From: Candidatus Thalassolituus haligoni
Lineage (GTDB): Bacteria > Pseudomonadota > Gammaproteobacteria > Pseudomonadales > Oceanobacteraceae
Direction of reading: 5' to 3'
Length of the DNA stretch: 64,000 nucleotides
NCBI RefSeq assembly: GCF_041222825.1
Contig: NZ_CP139482.1
Span: 3,539,501 to 3,603,500 of the forward strand
This document shows positions 10,593-18,434 of this stretch, piece after piece; positions within the stretch are counted from its first letter, which is position 1, and each line of letters begins with the position of its first letter. The notes beneath the pieces were generated by a model. That model was not told the DNA's origin, made no database searches, and worked only from the letters and a program-made list of their open reading frames with translations. The position numbers and the translations under genes are program-made.

Positions 10593-11591
10593 ATGAGTTC
10601 ACAGCGTTCGAAGTATCTTTCCCAAACCCTGATGGCCGTTGCGGTTGCTACTGCTTCCATGTCGGCCCTGGCAGAATATGAAAACCGTTCCTTCAGTGTT
10701 TTTGGTGCTGCTGGCATGCAATACATTAACTACAGCGAAAAGTTGAACAACTACTACGGTGTCAACATGAAGTCGACTTTCGAGACGGTCAACTTTGTGC
10801 AGCGTTCCGGTGGTTATACGGCAGTGAATAACACTCTCGGTTTTTCCATCATCTCATCTTCGACACTACTGAGCTTTGAAGATCGAGAAGACTGGGAACT
10901 GAAAGGCGAAGACGGTTACGTGCAGCAAAACACCACGTCACTGAGTTTCCAGACTCTGGACATGATGATGTCCTACCACTTACAGAACGGCTGGTACGCC
11001 TCAGCCGGGATGCACTACCAGAAAACCGCCTTCTCTCGTTTTGACTGGACCACCGGCAACGCCAACGACGCCTACAACGCCACGATCAAGGATTACATTA
11101 CCAACAACCCGGCGATGATGGACGTGGTGCAGCAATACATCGATCAATTCGATGATATCTCCAACGAAGCCGATTATTTTGATCTTATCCGCAACGACCC
11201 GGAAACCAACCAGACCGTTGTATTTGAGGATGCCAGTAATTTTGGCGCCATGATTGGCATCGCCTACGACAGTTATTTCATGAAACAATCCAGTGGCATG
11301 CGTTACCAGTTTTCTCTGGAAGTTGGCACACCAATCTACGAAAAAATCCTCAACAGCAGCCACAATGGCTCACTTGAACGCACCTTCGGTGGCGGTCTGG
11401 ATGTCACTGGCAAACTGGGGGTTGGTTATCAGTTCAGCCAGCAACTGAGTACCATGTTGCTGATTACTGGTCTGTACAGTCATCGTGACAAGATTCAGGA
11501 ATGGTCCAACGCACTGGATTCTGTCACCCTGCCGGAAAACACCCTATACGCTGCAGCCGCGTATATCTCTGTTGGCTGGAACTTCGAGTAG
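10593..11591 (+). CDS. Putative outer-membrane protein
   Basis: ATG at 10593 follows AGGAAG at a normal distance and begins a signal peptide (MSSQRSKYLSQTLMAVAVAT, cleavage near ALA); a frame-open upstream ATG at 10554 has no such signals. The 332-residue product has alternating hydrophobic/polar segments (for example MRYQFSLEVGTPIYEKI) and ends in SVGWNFE, an aromatic C-terminus typical of outer-membrane beta-barrels. It is 129 bases from the giant gene and followed by a strong terminator, so it is probably a separate unit. No specific family was recognised. Confidence 0.7.
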   Translation: MSSQRSKYLSQTLMAVAVATASMSALAEYENRSFSVFGAAGMQYINYSEKLNNYYGVNMKSTFETVNFVQRSGGYTAVNNTLGFSIISSSTLLSFEDREDWELKGEDGYVQQNTTSLSFQTLDMMMSYHLQNGWYASAGMHYQKTAFSRFDWTTGNANDAYNATIKDYITNNPAMMDVVQQYIDQFDDISNEADYFDLIRNDPETNQTVVFEDASNFGAMIGIAYDSYFMKQSSGMRYQFSLEVGTPIYEKILNSSHNGSLERTFGGGLDVTGKLGVGYQFSQQLSTMLLITGLYSHRDKIQEWSNALDSVTLPENTLYAAAAYISVGWNFE

Positions 11592-11599
11592 CCAGCCCA

Positions 11600-11630
11600 G
11601 GGATGGGGACAGAGCCCCATCCCTACGTTT
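11600..11630. terminator. Bidirectional terminator between OMP gene and sagB-like gene
   Basis: A 9-bp perfect stem GGGATGGGG / CCCCATCCC (11600-11608 and 11615-11623) with a 6-base loop is followed by TACGTTTT. It lies between two convergent genes and overlaps the stop codon of the minus-strand gene. Confidence 0.75.
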
Positions 11631-13302
11631 TGCTGTACGCTGCCCAGCTGGTAATACGATGATCAATCACCGGCAATCCCACCGTAAAGTGATACAGCAC
11701 TTGCCACTGGTCGTTTTGCAGGCCAAACAGGTTATGCACCATGTCATCGTAGTAACAACCAATCCCGGTGCCGCGTAATCCAGCCGCTTCCGCTTCCAGA
11801 TATAATACCTGTCCGATAGCACCGGCTTGCCAGTAAAGATGGCGGTAGCTCCAGGGTTCGGTTTCCAGTTTTTTGCAGTCTGCCATCATGGCGAGGCTGA
11901 AAGCGCTTTCTCCAGCGATGGCTTGTTGGCAACTGAGGCGCATCGCCGTACGGCGTGTCCCGGCAGCTAACAAGCGATAGAACGACAGATGCGGCGGTGC
12001 CGAATCGACTTCTTGCCACTGAAATTCTGCCCGTAATTGTCCCCGCATATCCGGCAGCGCTACATTACTGTCGCGCTGCAGGCAATACAGGCCGGAAGGT
12101 AATCCTTCCACCTTGTGCACAAACAGCATCAGCTGTACGCCAGTGGCAAACGGCAAGGTGTTCCATGGGCTGTAGTCAGACCGTGGCAGACAGTGATCCA
12201 GCAAGGTGTAGAAATCGGCCAGCGCCATGCCCCCGGCAGGATCAAATGCCTGTGCCGAACGACGCTGCCGAATCAGCCGCGCTGCCGGTTCGACCGCACG
12301 TTGGCCACTGGCACAGATCGGCACCGACCAGCTTGCGGATGCTGGCGGCATTAGCGGCTCGACCACCTGGATGGCTGCAGTGGAAATACTGGCAGCTTTG
12401 GCGACGTCGTCGATCACCGGCCATTGATAAAAGTGGCGTTTGTCGAGCACATTGGCGTGGCCAGACCACGCCCCTTGTTGTACATGCTCCCGTATTTTCT
12501 CCAACCACCGGTGTGACGCAGCCATTGAAGCAGTATCAGTCTGATCGCTGGCGAGCAAATTCAGCATACAATCAGGATGTTCCGCTTCTGCCACCGAGCC
12601 ATCCGCTTGTTGCAGATCCTGCGGGCGATCCAACCCCAGCAAGCTCGCCAGAGAGCTGTCTGGCAGCGCCACTGGGCGAATCTGGCGACTCGCCCAGCCC
12701 AGTGTCGAAGCCGCAAAGCTGACCGCCGCCAGCGCATGACCGACATCAAGCTGACAGTAGCGATAGCCACGTTCGCCGTATTTCCAGGCTTCGCGCCAGT
12801 GCACCGAACTTAATCCCAGATACAGCAGCGGCGTTGCAGACCCGGTGACCGCATCCAGCGGGCAACGCAACTCCAGTGCATGCTGATCCGGGCGATAGTG
12901 ATAAACACCGTCTTCCAACCCCGCAATCGAACAAGCCACCAGATAACATTCTGTCGGGTGCAGGTTGCCGCTGGACGGGTTTACCCGCAGCGACCATTTG
13001 GCGCTGCCGAACTGCTTCCAGGCCGACAAGGCCAGCGACAATTCAAGTAACAAGCCCAGTTGCGCCAGATCAGGGATGACCACGGGCGGGCTAGCCGCTG
13101 GTTGCGGTTGCCACAGCTGTTCCCAGCGCCGGCTGTTGGGGTCAAGAATCAACTCCGAGGCAGCCAATGGCAAACTGGTCAGCCGGGCGCCGTCGTAACG
13201 CCGGAACGGATCGGGCTGAGCATCCCAGTCGATACTTTCCGGCCCGGCAGCGTAAGCATCCGGCAGATGACGGGTGCGTTGGTGGTATTCCCTGATTAAC
13301 AT
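11623..13302 (-). CDS. SagB-type nitroreductase-family oxidoreductase
   Basis: The 559-residue product belongs to the SagB/ThcOx-like flavin oxidoreductases and appears to carry two nitroreductase-like halves: REYHQRTRH at the start, KWSLRVNPSSGNLHPTECYL and GVYHYRPDQHALEL in the first half, and RRSAQAFDPAGGMALADFY with YCLQRD in the second. Such enzymes use FMN; SagB oxidises azolines in peptide natural-product pathways, but no precursor peptide or YcaO partner is seen here. The ATG at 13302 lies 10 bases after the stop of the upstream NifZ-like gene; an alternative ATG at 13347 would overlap that gene by 35 bases, and neither has a strong Shine-Dalgarno. The nif context suggests a redox role, which is inference. 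Confidence 0.72.
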   Translation of the reverse strand: MLIREYHQRTRHLPDAYAAGPESIDWDAQPDPFRRYDGARLTSLPLAASELILDPNSRRWEQLWQPQPAASPPVVIPDLAQLGLLLELSLALSAWKQFGSAKWSLRVNPSSGNLHPTECYLVACSIAGLEDGVYHYRPDQHALELRCPLDAVTGSATPLLYLGLSSVHWREAWKYGERGYRYCQLDVGHALAAVSFAASTLGWASRQIRPVALPDSSLASLLGLDRPQDLQQADGSVAEAEHPDCMLNLLASDQTDTASMAASHRWLEKIREHVQQGAWSGHANVLDKRHFYQWPVIDDVAKAASISTAAIQVVEPLMPPASASWSVPICASGQRAVEPAARLIRQRRSAQAFDPAGGMALADFYTLLDHCLPRSDYSPWNTLPFATGVQLMLFVHKVEGLPSGLYCLQRDSNVALPDMRGQLRAEFQWQEVDSAPPHLSFYRLLAAGTRRTAMRLSCQQAIAGESAFSLAMMADCKKLETEPWSYRHLYWQAGAIGQVLYLEAEAAGLRGTGIGCYYDDMVHNLFGLQNDQWQVLYHFTVGLPVIDHRITSWAAYSKT

Positions 13303-13312
13303 ACGGGATCGC

Positions 13313-13570
13313 TCAATGACTAGTGGGTGGCTCGGCGCTGATTTCATCCGGGAAGCAGGTCACCAGATGAATCGGATTCCCCGCATCGTCCGGAAAACAC
13401 ACCAGCAACATTTCCTGCTCAGGATCTTCTTCCAGATGACCAGTATTAACCAGCATTCCCATAGTGCCCGGTTCGGCAAAGACATGGCTTTCCGGTGCAC
13501 TGGGTACAGAGCCATCGTTGGTGATGGTAACGGTGGCAAAGACGGCGTCGCCTTTTTGCAATTGAGTCAT
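13313..13570 (-). CDS. NifZ-domain-like small protein
   Basis: The 85-residue product reads like a NifZ domain: TNDGSVPSA (NifZ: RNDGT), FAEPGTMGMLVNTGHLEED (NifZ: G..GfV.d.G.fLqd) and MLLVCFPDD, ending in FPDEI. NifZ assists P-cluster maturation of MoFe protein together with NifW in known systems. ATG at 13570 is preceded by AGGAG. The gene heads a two-gene unit with the SagB-like enzyme and is divergent from the ankyrin-modBC unit. The assignment is by motif resemblance, and it might be a diverged paralogue rather than the true NifZ. Confidence 0.58.
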   Translation of the reverse strand: MTQLQKGDAVFATVTITNDGSVPSAPESHVFAEPGTMGMLVNTGHLEEDPEQEMLLVCFPDDAGNPIHLVTCFPDEISAEPPTSH

Positions 13571-13601
13571 GTTGCAGCTCCTGTCGTTGTCGGCTTTGTC
13601 G

Positions 13602-13617
13602 TGTCGTATTTACGACA
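13602..13617. promoter_or_regulatory. NifA upstream activator site
   Basis: TGTCGTATTTACGACA is a near-perfect palindrome matching TGT-N10-ACA. It lies 131 bases upstream of the candidate sigma54 promoter of the ankyrin-modBC unit. The identical 16-mer recurs at 38459-38474. Confidence 0.75.
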
Positions 13618-13748
13618 ATTACCGAAGAATCAGTCGGATAACAGACCTTGTCCATTACCCGCACCGGATGTGGTTTTCCCTTGAAAACAGCGGCTTGCCT
13701 GCTATAACAAGCGCCAGAACCCACCGTTTGAGCGCTGAGCGTTTTCAC

Positions 13749-13764
13749 TGGAATATCCTGTGCA
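13749..13764 (+). promoter_or_regulatory. Candidate sigma54 promoter of ankyrin-modBC unit
   Basis: TGGAATATCCTGTGCA keeps the essential GG-N10-GC spacing of the TGGCACG-N4-TTGCA consensus. It is 58 bases before the ankyrin gene start and downstream of a perfect NifA site. Confidence 0.55.
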
Positions 13765-13822
13765 GAGCAAGAGTTTTGCCATACCGTTGTCTGGCACCGC
13801 CAGGACCTACAGGAGTTGCCCC

Positions 13823-14320
13823 ATGCCCGTCACTCTCGAACCCGTTACGCTGCAGCCCGTCACCATCAGCTGGATGGTCGAGCATGGCTTCGACCCGCAA
13901 CGCCTCGACAAGCCAGGCCGTTACCACGACACGCCACTGATTCTCGCCAGTCGTCAGGGCCGATTTGATGTGGTTTCCGACCTCGCCACCATGCCGGACG
14001 CCATCGCCACGAACGCCCTCAACTATCGCAATATGGATGGTACCAATGCCCTCTGGGCTGCGGTTGTTGCCGATGACTATGCCATTGCCGAGCTGCTGCT
14101 AACCCTGGGGATCGATCTCGATAATCTTAATGACAATGGCGCCAGCGTGCTGATGTATGCTGCCTCCAGTGGTAAAACCCCCTGGGTCGCCTGGCTACTC
14201 GACAAGGGGGCCGATACCCGTGCCGAAACCCTCGATGGCTTCACCGCCCTCGACCTGGCCAGCAATATTGACTGTCTGCGTTTGCTCAAACGCGCCAAAA
14301 CAGGTGAGACTAGCGCCTGA
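13823..14320 (+). CDS. Ankyrin-repeat protein preceding modBC
   Basis: ATG at 13823 follows AGGAG; the upstream in-frame ATG at 13760 has no Shine-Dalgarno and would overlap the promoter. The 165-residue product consists of about four ankyrin repeats (YHDTPLILASRQGRFDVV, DGTNALWAAVVADDYAIAEL, NGASVLMYAASSGKTPWVAW, DGFTALDLAS). The repeats closely resemble the C-terminal half of the rhodanese-ankyrin protein at 40415-41206 (DGNNALWMACHSKNARIVKL, HGATALIYAVSIGHNPLVAQ). It precedes modBC by 64 bases and probably shares their NifA-dependent promoter. It likely mediates a protein contact in Mo or nitrogenase metabolism; no partner is known from the sequence. Confidence 0.78.
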   Translation: MPVTLEPVTLQPVTISWMVEHGFDPQRLDKPGRYHDTPLILASRQGRFDVVSDLATMPDAIATNALNYRNMDGTNALWAAVVADDYAIAELLLTLGIDLDNLNDNGASVLMYAASSGKTPWVAWLLDKGADTRAETLDGFTALDLASNIDCLRLLKRAKTGETSA

Positions 14321-14384
14321 GTCCGACAGGCTCCCAGTTACCCGCATAGTTACCCGCATAACCCGCCCGGAGAGCACGGTTCGA

Positions 14385-15071
14385 ATGGATATTTCCAGTG
14401 CAGACCTCACCGCTGTTTGGCTCACCATCAAACTGGCAACGCTGGTGACCCTGATTCTGTTGCTGCTGGCCACCCCGATTGCCTGGTGGCTGGCGCATAC
14501 CCGTCACCCGTTACGGGGACCCGTGAGTGCGCTGGTCGCTCTGCCGCTGGTGTTGCCTCCCAGTGTATTGGGGTTTTATCTGCTGCTCACCATGGGGCCA
14601 CATGGACTGATTGGCCAGCTGACCCAGAGTCTCGGCCTCGGAACCTTGCCGTTCACCTTTGCCGGACTGGTGGTGGCCTCGGTGTTTTACTCCTTGCCCT
14701 TTGTGGTACAACCGATCCAGAACGCTCTCGAAGCGCTCGGTGATCGTCCACGGGAAGCCGCTGCGACGCTGGGCGCTGGGCCATGGGATACTTTTTTCCA
14801 CGTTATACTGCCGCTGGCTCGCCCCGGTTTTTACACCGCAGCGGTATTGGGGTTTGCCCATACGATTGGTGAATTTGGCGTGGTACTGATGATCGGCGGT
14901 AATATCCCCGGCGTCACCCAGGTCATTTCAGTGCAGATCTACAACCATGTTGAAGCGCTCGACTACGGCCGCGCTCACACCCTGGCCGCCGGTATGGTGG
15001 TCTTTTCTTTTGTGGTGTTGCTGCTGTTGTATGGTTTTCGACGTGACCAGGGAGCCAAACCGCTGCTATGA
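14385..15071 (+). CDS. modB: Molybdate ABC transporter permease ModB
   Basis: The 228-residue inner-membrane permease has several hydrophobic helices and the ABC permease EAA signature (EALGDRPREAAATLGAGPWD, with the following FFHVILPLARPG). GEFGVVLMIGGNIPG near residue 165 is characteristic of ModB. The ATG at 14385, after GGAGAG, gives the normal ModB length; longer in-frame starts run through the ankyrin gene. It overlaps modC by 4 bases (ATGA). No modA is present, so the binding protein must be encoded elsewhere. Confidence 0.88.
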   Translation: MDISSADLTAVWLTIKLATLVTLILLLLATPIAWWLAHTRHPLRGPVSALVALPLVLPPSVLGFYLLLTMGPHGLIGQLTQSLGLGTLPFTFAGLVVASVFYSLPFVVQPIQNALEALGDRPREAAATLGAGPWDTFFHVILPLARPGFYTAAVLGFAHTIGEFGVVLMIGGNIPGVTQVISVQIYNHVEALDYGRAHTLAAGMVVFSFVVLLLLYGFRRDQGAKPLL

Positions 15072-16261
15072 ACATGAACCCACTTAAAAAAACAACGTTA
15101 GCAACGGCCAGTCGTCATCCCCAGGGCGAACACCCTGAGCTGTTGGTACGCTGTTACCTGCAACGACCAGGCTTTACCCTTGACGTCGATCTCGCTCTGC
15201 CCGGTCGTGGCGTCAGTGTTTTATTTGGACACTCAGGTTCTGGCAAAACTACACTGCTGCGCTACATTGCCGGGCTTGAACGCGCCAGCGGCGAACTGGT
15301 GTTTCAGGGTCAGTGCTGGCAAGACAAGCACCGTTCTGTGCCGACCTGGCAACGGGCGCTGGCCTATGTATTCCAGGAATCCAGCCTGTTTGATCACCTG
15401 ACCGCAGCAGGTAACCTTCAGTTTGCCATCCAGCGGGCCCGAGGCCCGGTTGAAGCGGACGACCTCGAACAGGTGACAGAGCTGCTCGGTATTCAGCACA
15501 CGCTGAAGCGCTACCCACATCAGCTTTCCGGTGGCGAGCGCCAACGGGTTGCCATCGCTCGCGCCTTGCTCAGCAAACCGCGCTTGTTATTGATGGACGA
15601 ACCACTGGCGTCACTGGATGAACAGCGCAAACAGGAAATTTTACCCTGGCTGGAACGGCTGAAAAACCATCTTGATGTGCCGATTGTGTACGTTACCCAC
15701 TCCCCTGCGGAAGTCGCCCGACTGGCCGATTATCTGGTTGCTCTCAAGGATGGCCTGGTCGTCGCCAGCGGAACCCTGAACGACACCCTCACCCGGCTCG
15801 ATTTCCCATTGCAACAGGGAGAAGATGCCAGCGTAGTGTTGCAAGGTCACATCCGCGAACGCGACAGCCACTGGCAACTGGTACGTATCGGCTTTGCCAA
15901 TCAGCCACAGGACGAAGACGATGGTTCGATCTGGATCAGCGATCCGGCCTGTCGGAAAGATGCTCCCGACAGCCTGACCAACCGCACTGGCAACGCCATC
16001 GACCAGCCCGTACGGGTGCGTATTCTGGCTCGCGACGTCAGTCTGTCACTCAACCGCCACGACGACACCAGCATTGTGAATGCCTTGCCCTGTACTGTCG
16101 AAGCCCTCAGTAACGGCGACCACGATGCACTGGCGCTGGTACGGGTCAAGGTCGGCGAGACCCGGCTGCTGTCACGCATGACTCGCCGTTCGGTGGTGCA
16201 CCTGGGGCTGACACCCGGCCAAACACTCTGGGCACAAGTGAAGTCGGCAGCACTGTTGTAA
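15068..16261 (+). CDS. modC: Molybdate ABC transporter ATPase ModC
   Basis: The 397-residue ATPase energises molybdate import. Walker A is GHSGSGKTT, the Q-loop is YVFQESSLFDHL, the ABC signature is LSGGERQRVAIARAL, and Walker B is LLLMDEPLASLDE. The C-terminal third contains a TOBE (Mop-like) domain (RILARDVSLSLNRHDDTSIV, then NALPCTVEALS), diagnostic of ModC. The protein is somewhat longer than common ModC owing to a ~25-residue N-terminal extension and an insertion in the linker around residues 255-310. Translational coupling with modB is evident from the ATGA overlap. Confidence 0.9.
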   Translation: MNMNPLKKTTLATASRHPQGEHPELLVRCYLQRPGFTLDVDLALPGRGVSVLFGHSGSGKTTLLRYIAGLERASGELVFQGQCWQDKHRSVPTWQRALAYVFQESSLFDHLTAAGNLQFAIQRARGPVEADDLEQVTELLGIQHTLKRYPHQLSGGERQRVAIARALLSKPRLLLMDEPLASLDEQRKQEILPWLERLKNHLDVPIVYVTHSPAEVARLADYLVALKDGLVVASGTLNDTLTRLDFPLQQGEDASVVLQGHIRERDSHWQLVRIGFANQPQDEDDGSIWISDPACRKDAPDSLTNRTGNAIDQPVRVRILARDVSLSLNRHDDTSIVNALPCTVEALSNGDHDALALVRVKVGETRLLSRMTRRSVVHLGLTPGQTLWAQVKSAALL

Positions 16262-16302
16262 ACTGTGTTATATGACGGCCCTTGTAAAACAGCACCGCCC
16301 AT

Positions 16303-16334
16303 TGAACAGTCAAACGTGTGAACAGCCAAACGTG
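16303..16334 (+). repeat. Two tandem copies of a 16-bp repeat
   Basis: TGAACAGTCAAACGTG is followed directly by TGAACAGCCAAACGTG (one difference), in the 80-base gap between the convergent modC and 96-aa genes. No function is evident. Confidence 0.6.
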
Positions 16335-16341
16335 GAACCGA

Positions 16342-16632
16342 TCAGTCGCTTTCGCCCCACAGATAATCGTCTATTTCTTTCATCAGAAAAGCATTGTCTT
16401 TCAGGTTGGCGGCCAGTGTTTCCGCTTCGTCACGACTGTAGCCGTAGAGGTTAAAACTGGTTGTACCAGCGGTATCACCATCGTACGACATATGCACAAA
16501 CAACAACCAATTGTCTGACTCCGAGGTGGGCTTCAGCTCGATGATGGCGCGCAGCTTGCCTTCGAGCTGGAGTAAATAGTGGCTGCTGGTTATCTCCGGG
16601 TTTGACCCGGCAAGGGTGATGTTTTTTGTCAT
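16342..16632 (-). CDS. Uncharacterised 96-aa protein at the end of the nif accessory tail
   Basis: The 96-residue acidic protein (MTKNITLAGSNPEITSSHYL) has no signal peptide or membrane segment. It overlaps the hemerythrin gene by 4 bases (ATGA), so it is the last gene of the long nifH transcription unit. A central beta-rich part (SHYLLQLEGKLRAIIELKP) is followed by a helical C-terminus (SRDEAETLAANLKDNAFLMK). No family is recognised. Coupling to nif genes suggests a nitrogenase-linked role. Confidence 0.7.
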   Translation of the reverse strand: MTKNITLAGSNPEITSSHYLLQLEGKLRAIIELKPTSESDNWLLFVHMSYDGDTAGTTSFNLYGYSRDEAETLAANLKDNAFLMKEIDDYLWGESD

Positions 16633-17021
16633 ACCTGGCTCCGTTTCAGGTGCTCCACCAGTGCGGCATCCATAGTGGTTACGTGGAGATCGAACCAGCC
16701 GGGTAGTTGTTCCAGAACGTAGGCGCGACCAAAGCTGACACGGCCACTTTCGACACGGGCACGGAAATTGGTCATTTCGCCCAGTACCCGGTTATGTTCA
16801 CCCCGGTGTTCAGTGCAGGCAGGGTAGCTCGATTGCACCATCAGGGTATTTTCACGTTCAAAGTGATGGCTCAGGTGATCGGTCAGTTGGCCAAATTGCT
16901 GGATAAATTCGGCGCCTGAAGCGGCCTCCAACCGGGCTAGCCATTCGGTAAACTCTTGGTGATCACCATCAATATCGGTATGTCCCAAGGTCAGAGGGAC
17001 AGGGATTGGGCGGCTTGTCAT
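16629..17021 (-). CDS. Bacteriohemerythrin in the nif operon
   Basis: The 130-residue cytoplasmic hemerythrin-like protein carries the di-iron ligand pattern: H21 (DIDGDHQEF), H53 and E57 (HHFERE), H72 and H76 (HRGEH), H113 and D118 (HVTTMD). Hemerythrins bind O2 reversibly at a di-iron site and can buffer or deliver oxygen. Its start overlaps the stop of the TPR gene by one base (TAATG), and its end overlaps the 96-aa gene, so it is translationally embedded in the nif accessory unit. Protection of nitrogenase from O2 is a reasonable inference. Confidence 0.85.
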   Translation of the reverse strand: MTSRPIPVPLTLGHTDIDGDHQEFTEWLARLEAASGAEFIQQFGQLTDHLSHHFERENTLMVQSSYPACTEHRGEHNRVLGEMTNFRARVESGRVSFGRAYVLEQLPGWFDLHVTTMDAALVEHLKRSQV

Positions 17022-17539
17022 TAACTGTCATCATCCGTCAGACTGAGGGCCATCTGGTACACCACACTGCCACCTACTTCATCACTGGGATCAAGTGCCA
17101 ACAGCTTGGCTAACACCTGCTCAGCCAAGGCAATATTCCCGGCTCTCAGCGAGACAAAACCAAGGGCTTTCATGCTGTACAGATACAACCGTACCGGGCC
17201 ATGAATACCGTTGGCCAGCAGGGTATCAAACGGTGTTGATGCCGAGGTCAGCAAACGCCAGTCTGGCTGAAAACCGGCTTGTTGAGCAGCCCGTTGCAAC
17301 ACCTGTTCAATCAGTTGTCGCGAGGCATCAAAACAGTTGGCGTAGGCGTACATTTTGTAGAGCGCGATCTGTACTTCCAACTGTTCTGGCAGATGTTCTG
17401 CCACTTGTTGTAACAGCCGTTCAGCACGGTGCCAGTCGCGGGCAATATCGATCGGTTCACGTAATAGCCGCTGGACGTCAAGTGAGACCAGACCATCAGG
17501 ACTCAGGGGAGCGTCGTTAAATAATTCTCGTACCAGCAT
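17021..17539 (-). CDS. TPR-like helical protein of the nif accessory tail
   Basis: The 172-residue product has paired helices resembling tetratricopeptide repeats (RDWHRAERLLQQVAEHLPEQ, LYKMYAYANCFDASRQLIEQ, KALGFVSLRAGNIALAEQVL). ATG at 17539 is chosen over the TTG at 17545, with GGAG about 11 bases upstream. It lies between the 160-aa protein and hemerythrin and overlaps the latter by one base. TPR proteins usually act as adaptors, and a chaperone-like role in nitrogenase assembly is possible but unsupported by any motif. Confidence 0.65.
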   Translation of the reverse strand: MLVRELFNDAPLSPDGLVSLDVQRLLREPIDIARDWHRAERLLQQVAEHLPEQLEVQIALYKMYAYANCFDASRQLIEQVLQRAAQQAGFQPDWRLLTSASTPFDTLLANGIHGPVRLYLYSMKALGFVSLRAGNIALAEQVLAKLLALDPSDEVGGSVVYQMALSLTDDDS

Positions 17540-17557
17540 GGTCAATCAGACTCCGGG

Positions 17558-18040
17558 TCAGGCGGCATCGGCTGATGCATTGGACTGGCTGGCGCGTTTT
17601 TCAGGCAGTAGCCCCTGTTGCCGAATCCAGCCTTTGAATTCTTTCATTACCGGGCGCGACAGCCGGGTTTCTGCCAGCAAGCGCCGCTCGTAGACTTCAA
17701 GAGTCAGCGCCGGATCCAGCTCGGCGAGGGTTTCCCGAGGCAGTTCTGATGCCTGCGCCTGCATGTTTGCCAGATACAGGCAATGACGGGCGCGAACAAT
17801 CAGCTGGTGAGTATCACTGCCCAGTAACTCCCCTGGCTGATGTTTGACAGCATCATAAAGCCAGGTCATGCGGACTTTTTCGTGACGCGGCATTTTGCAT
17901 TTACCATCGAGTACTTTCAGCATCACAGTGGTGGCACAGTCCACCTGTTCCGGTGTCAGCGGGTGGTTAATCACCCAGACTCGTACCAGTGCTTCCGCAG
18001 TGATTGCGGCAGACGAGCCTGAATCAGCGAGCATGCCCAT
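17558..18040 (-). CDS. Uncharacterised 160-aa nif-operon protein
   Basis: ATG at 18040 follows a strong AGGAGGG and overlaps the end of the NifX-like gene by 17 bases; a frame-open extension to 18196 has no ribosome site. The 160-residue product is mostly alpha-helical and charged (LTPEQVDCATTVMLKVLDGK, RPVMKEFKGWIRQQGLLPEK) with no signal peptide, cysteine motif or membrane segment. No family is recognised. Its position between a cofactor-binding NifX-like gene and a TPR gene argues for a nif-related role. Confidence 0.7.
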   Translation of the reverse strand: MGMLADSGSSAAITAEALVRVWVINHPLTPEQVDCATTVMLKVLDGKCKMPRHEKVRMTWLYDAVKHQPGELLGSDTHQLIVRARHCLYLANMQAQASELPRETLAELDPALTLEVYERRLLAETRLSRPVMKEFKGWIRQQGLLPEKRASQSNASADAA

Positions 18041-18434
18041 GACAACCCTCCTGATTCTGCTGCAGGCAAAGATCCCGGTAGGCTTGCAGCGATTCGTCAA
18101 TACCAAGGTAAGCGTAGTCATCAACAGGTTCGACGCCGATAGCACGGAGTTTGTCGGCAGGACCATCACCAACCCGAGCGACCAAAACAGCGTCACAGTC
18201 CTGAATAGTGGTCAGGATATCGGCCATGGCGGCGTGATCTGCACTGTGGCCGTGGCAATACAGACTCACCTCTCGTTGTTCGAGTGACTCAATGCCGTCT
18301 GCCGTCAACTGATACACCACAAAGGTTTGTGCATGGCCAAAATGCTGGTTGATCGACACGCCATCCTTGCTGGCGACTGCCACCCGCCAGCCCTGATGTG
18401 AGGCATGCAACAACAGCGGCCCAGACTCAGACAC
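18024..18434 (-). CDS. NifX/NafY-family FeMo-cofactor-binding protein
   Basis: The 136-residue product is a single PF02579-type domain (dinitrogenase Fe-Mo cofactor binding): WRVAVASKDGVSINQHFGHA, FVVYQL, AAMADILTTIQDCDAVLVAR and VGDGPADKL are the family landmarks also seen in NifB's C-terminus. Start is GTG at 18434, overlapping the lrv stop by 8 bases. Such proteins bind FeMo-co or its NifB-co precursor. nifX normally follows nifEN; here nifEN are absent from the window, so the specific name nifX is not assigned. Confidence 0.8.
   Translation of the reverse strand: MSESGPLLLHASHQGWRVAVASKDGVSINQHFGHAQTFVVYQLTADGIESLEQREVSLYCHGHSADHAAMADILTTIQDCDAVLVARVGDGPADKLRAIGVEPVDDYAYLGIDESLQAYRDLCLQQNQEGCHGHAR

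Noticed and set aside
13792..13797. TGGCAC as a sigma54 -24 element before the ankyrin gene
   Set aside because: No GC or TTGC follows at the required spacing and it overlaps the ribosome site region; the element at 13749 is better.
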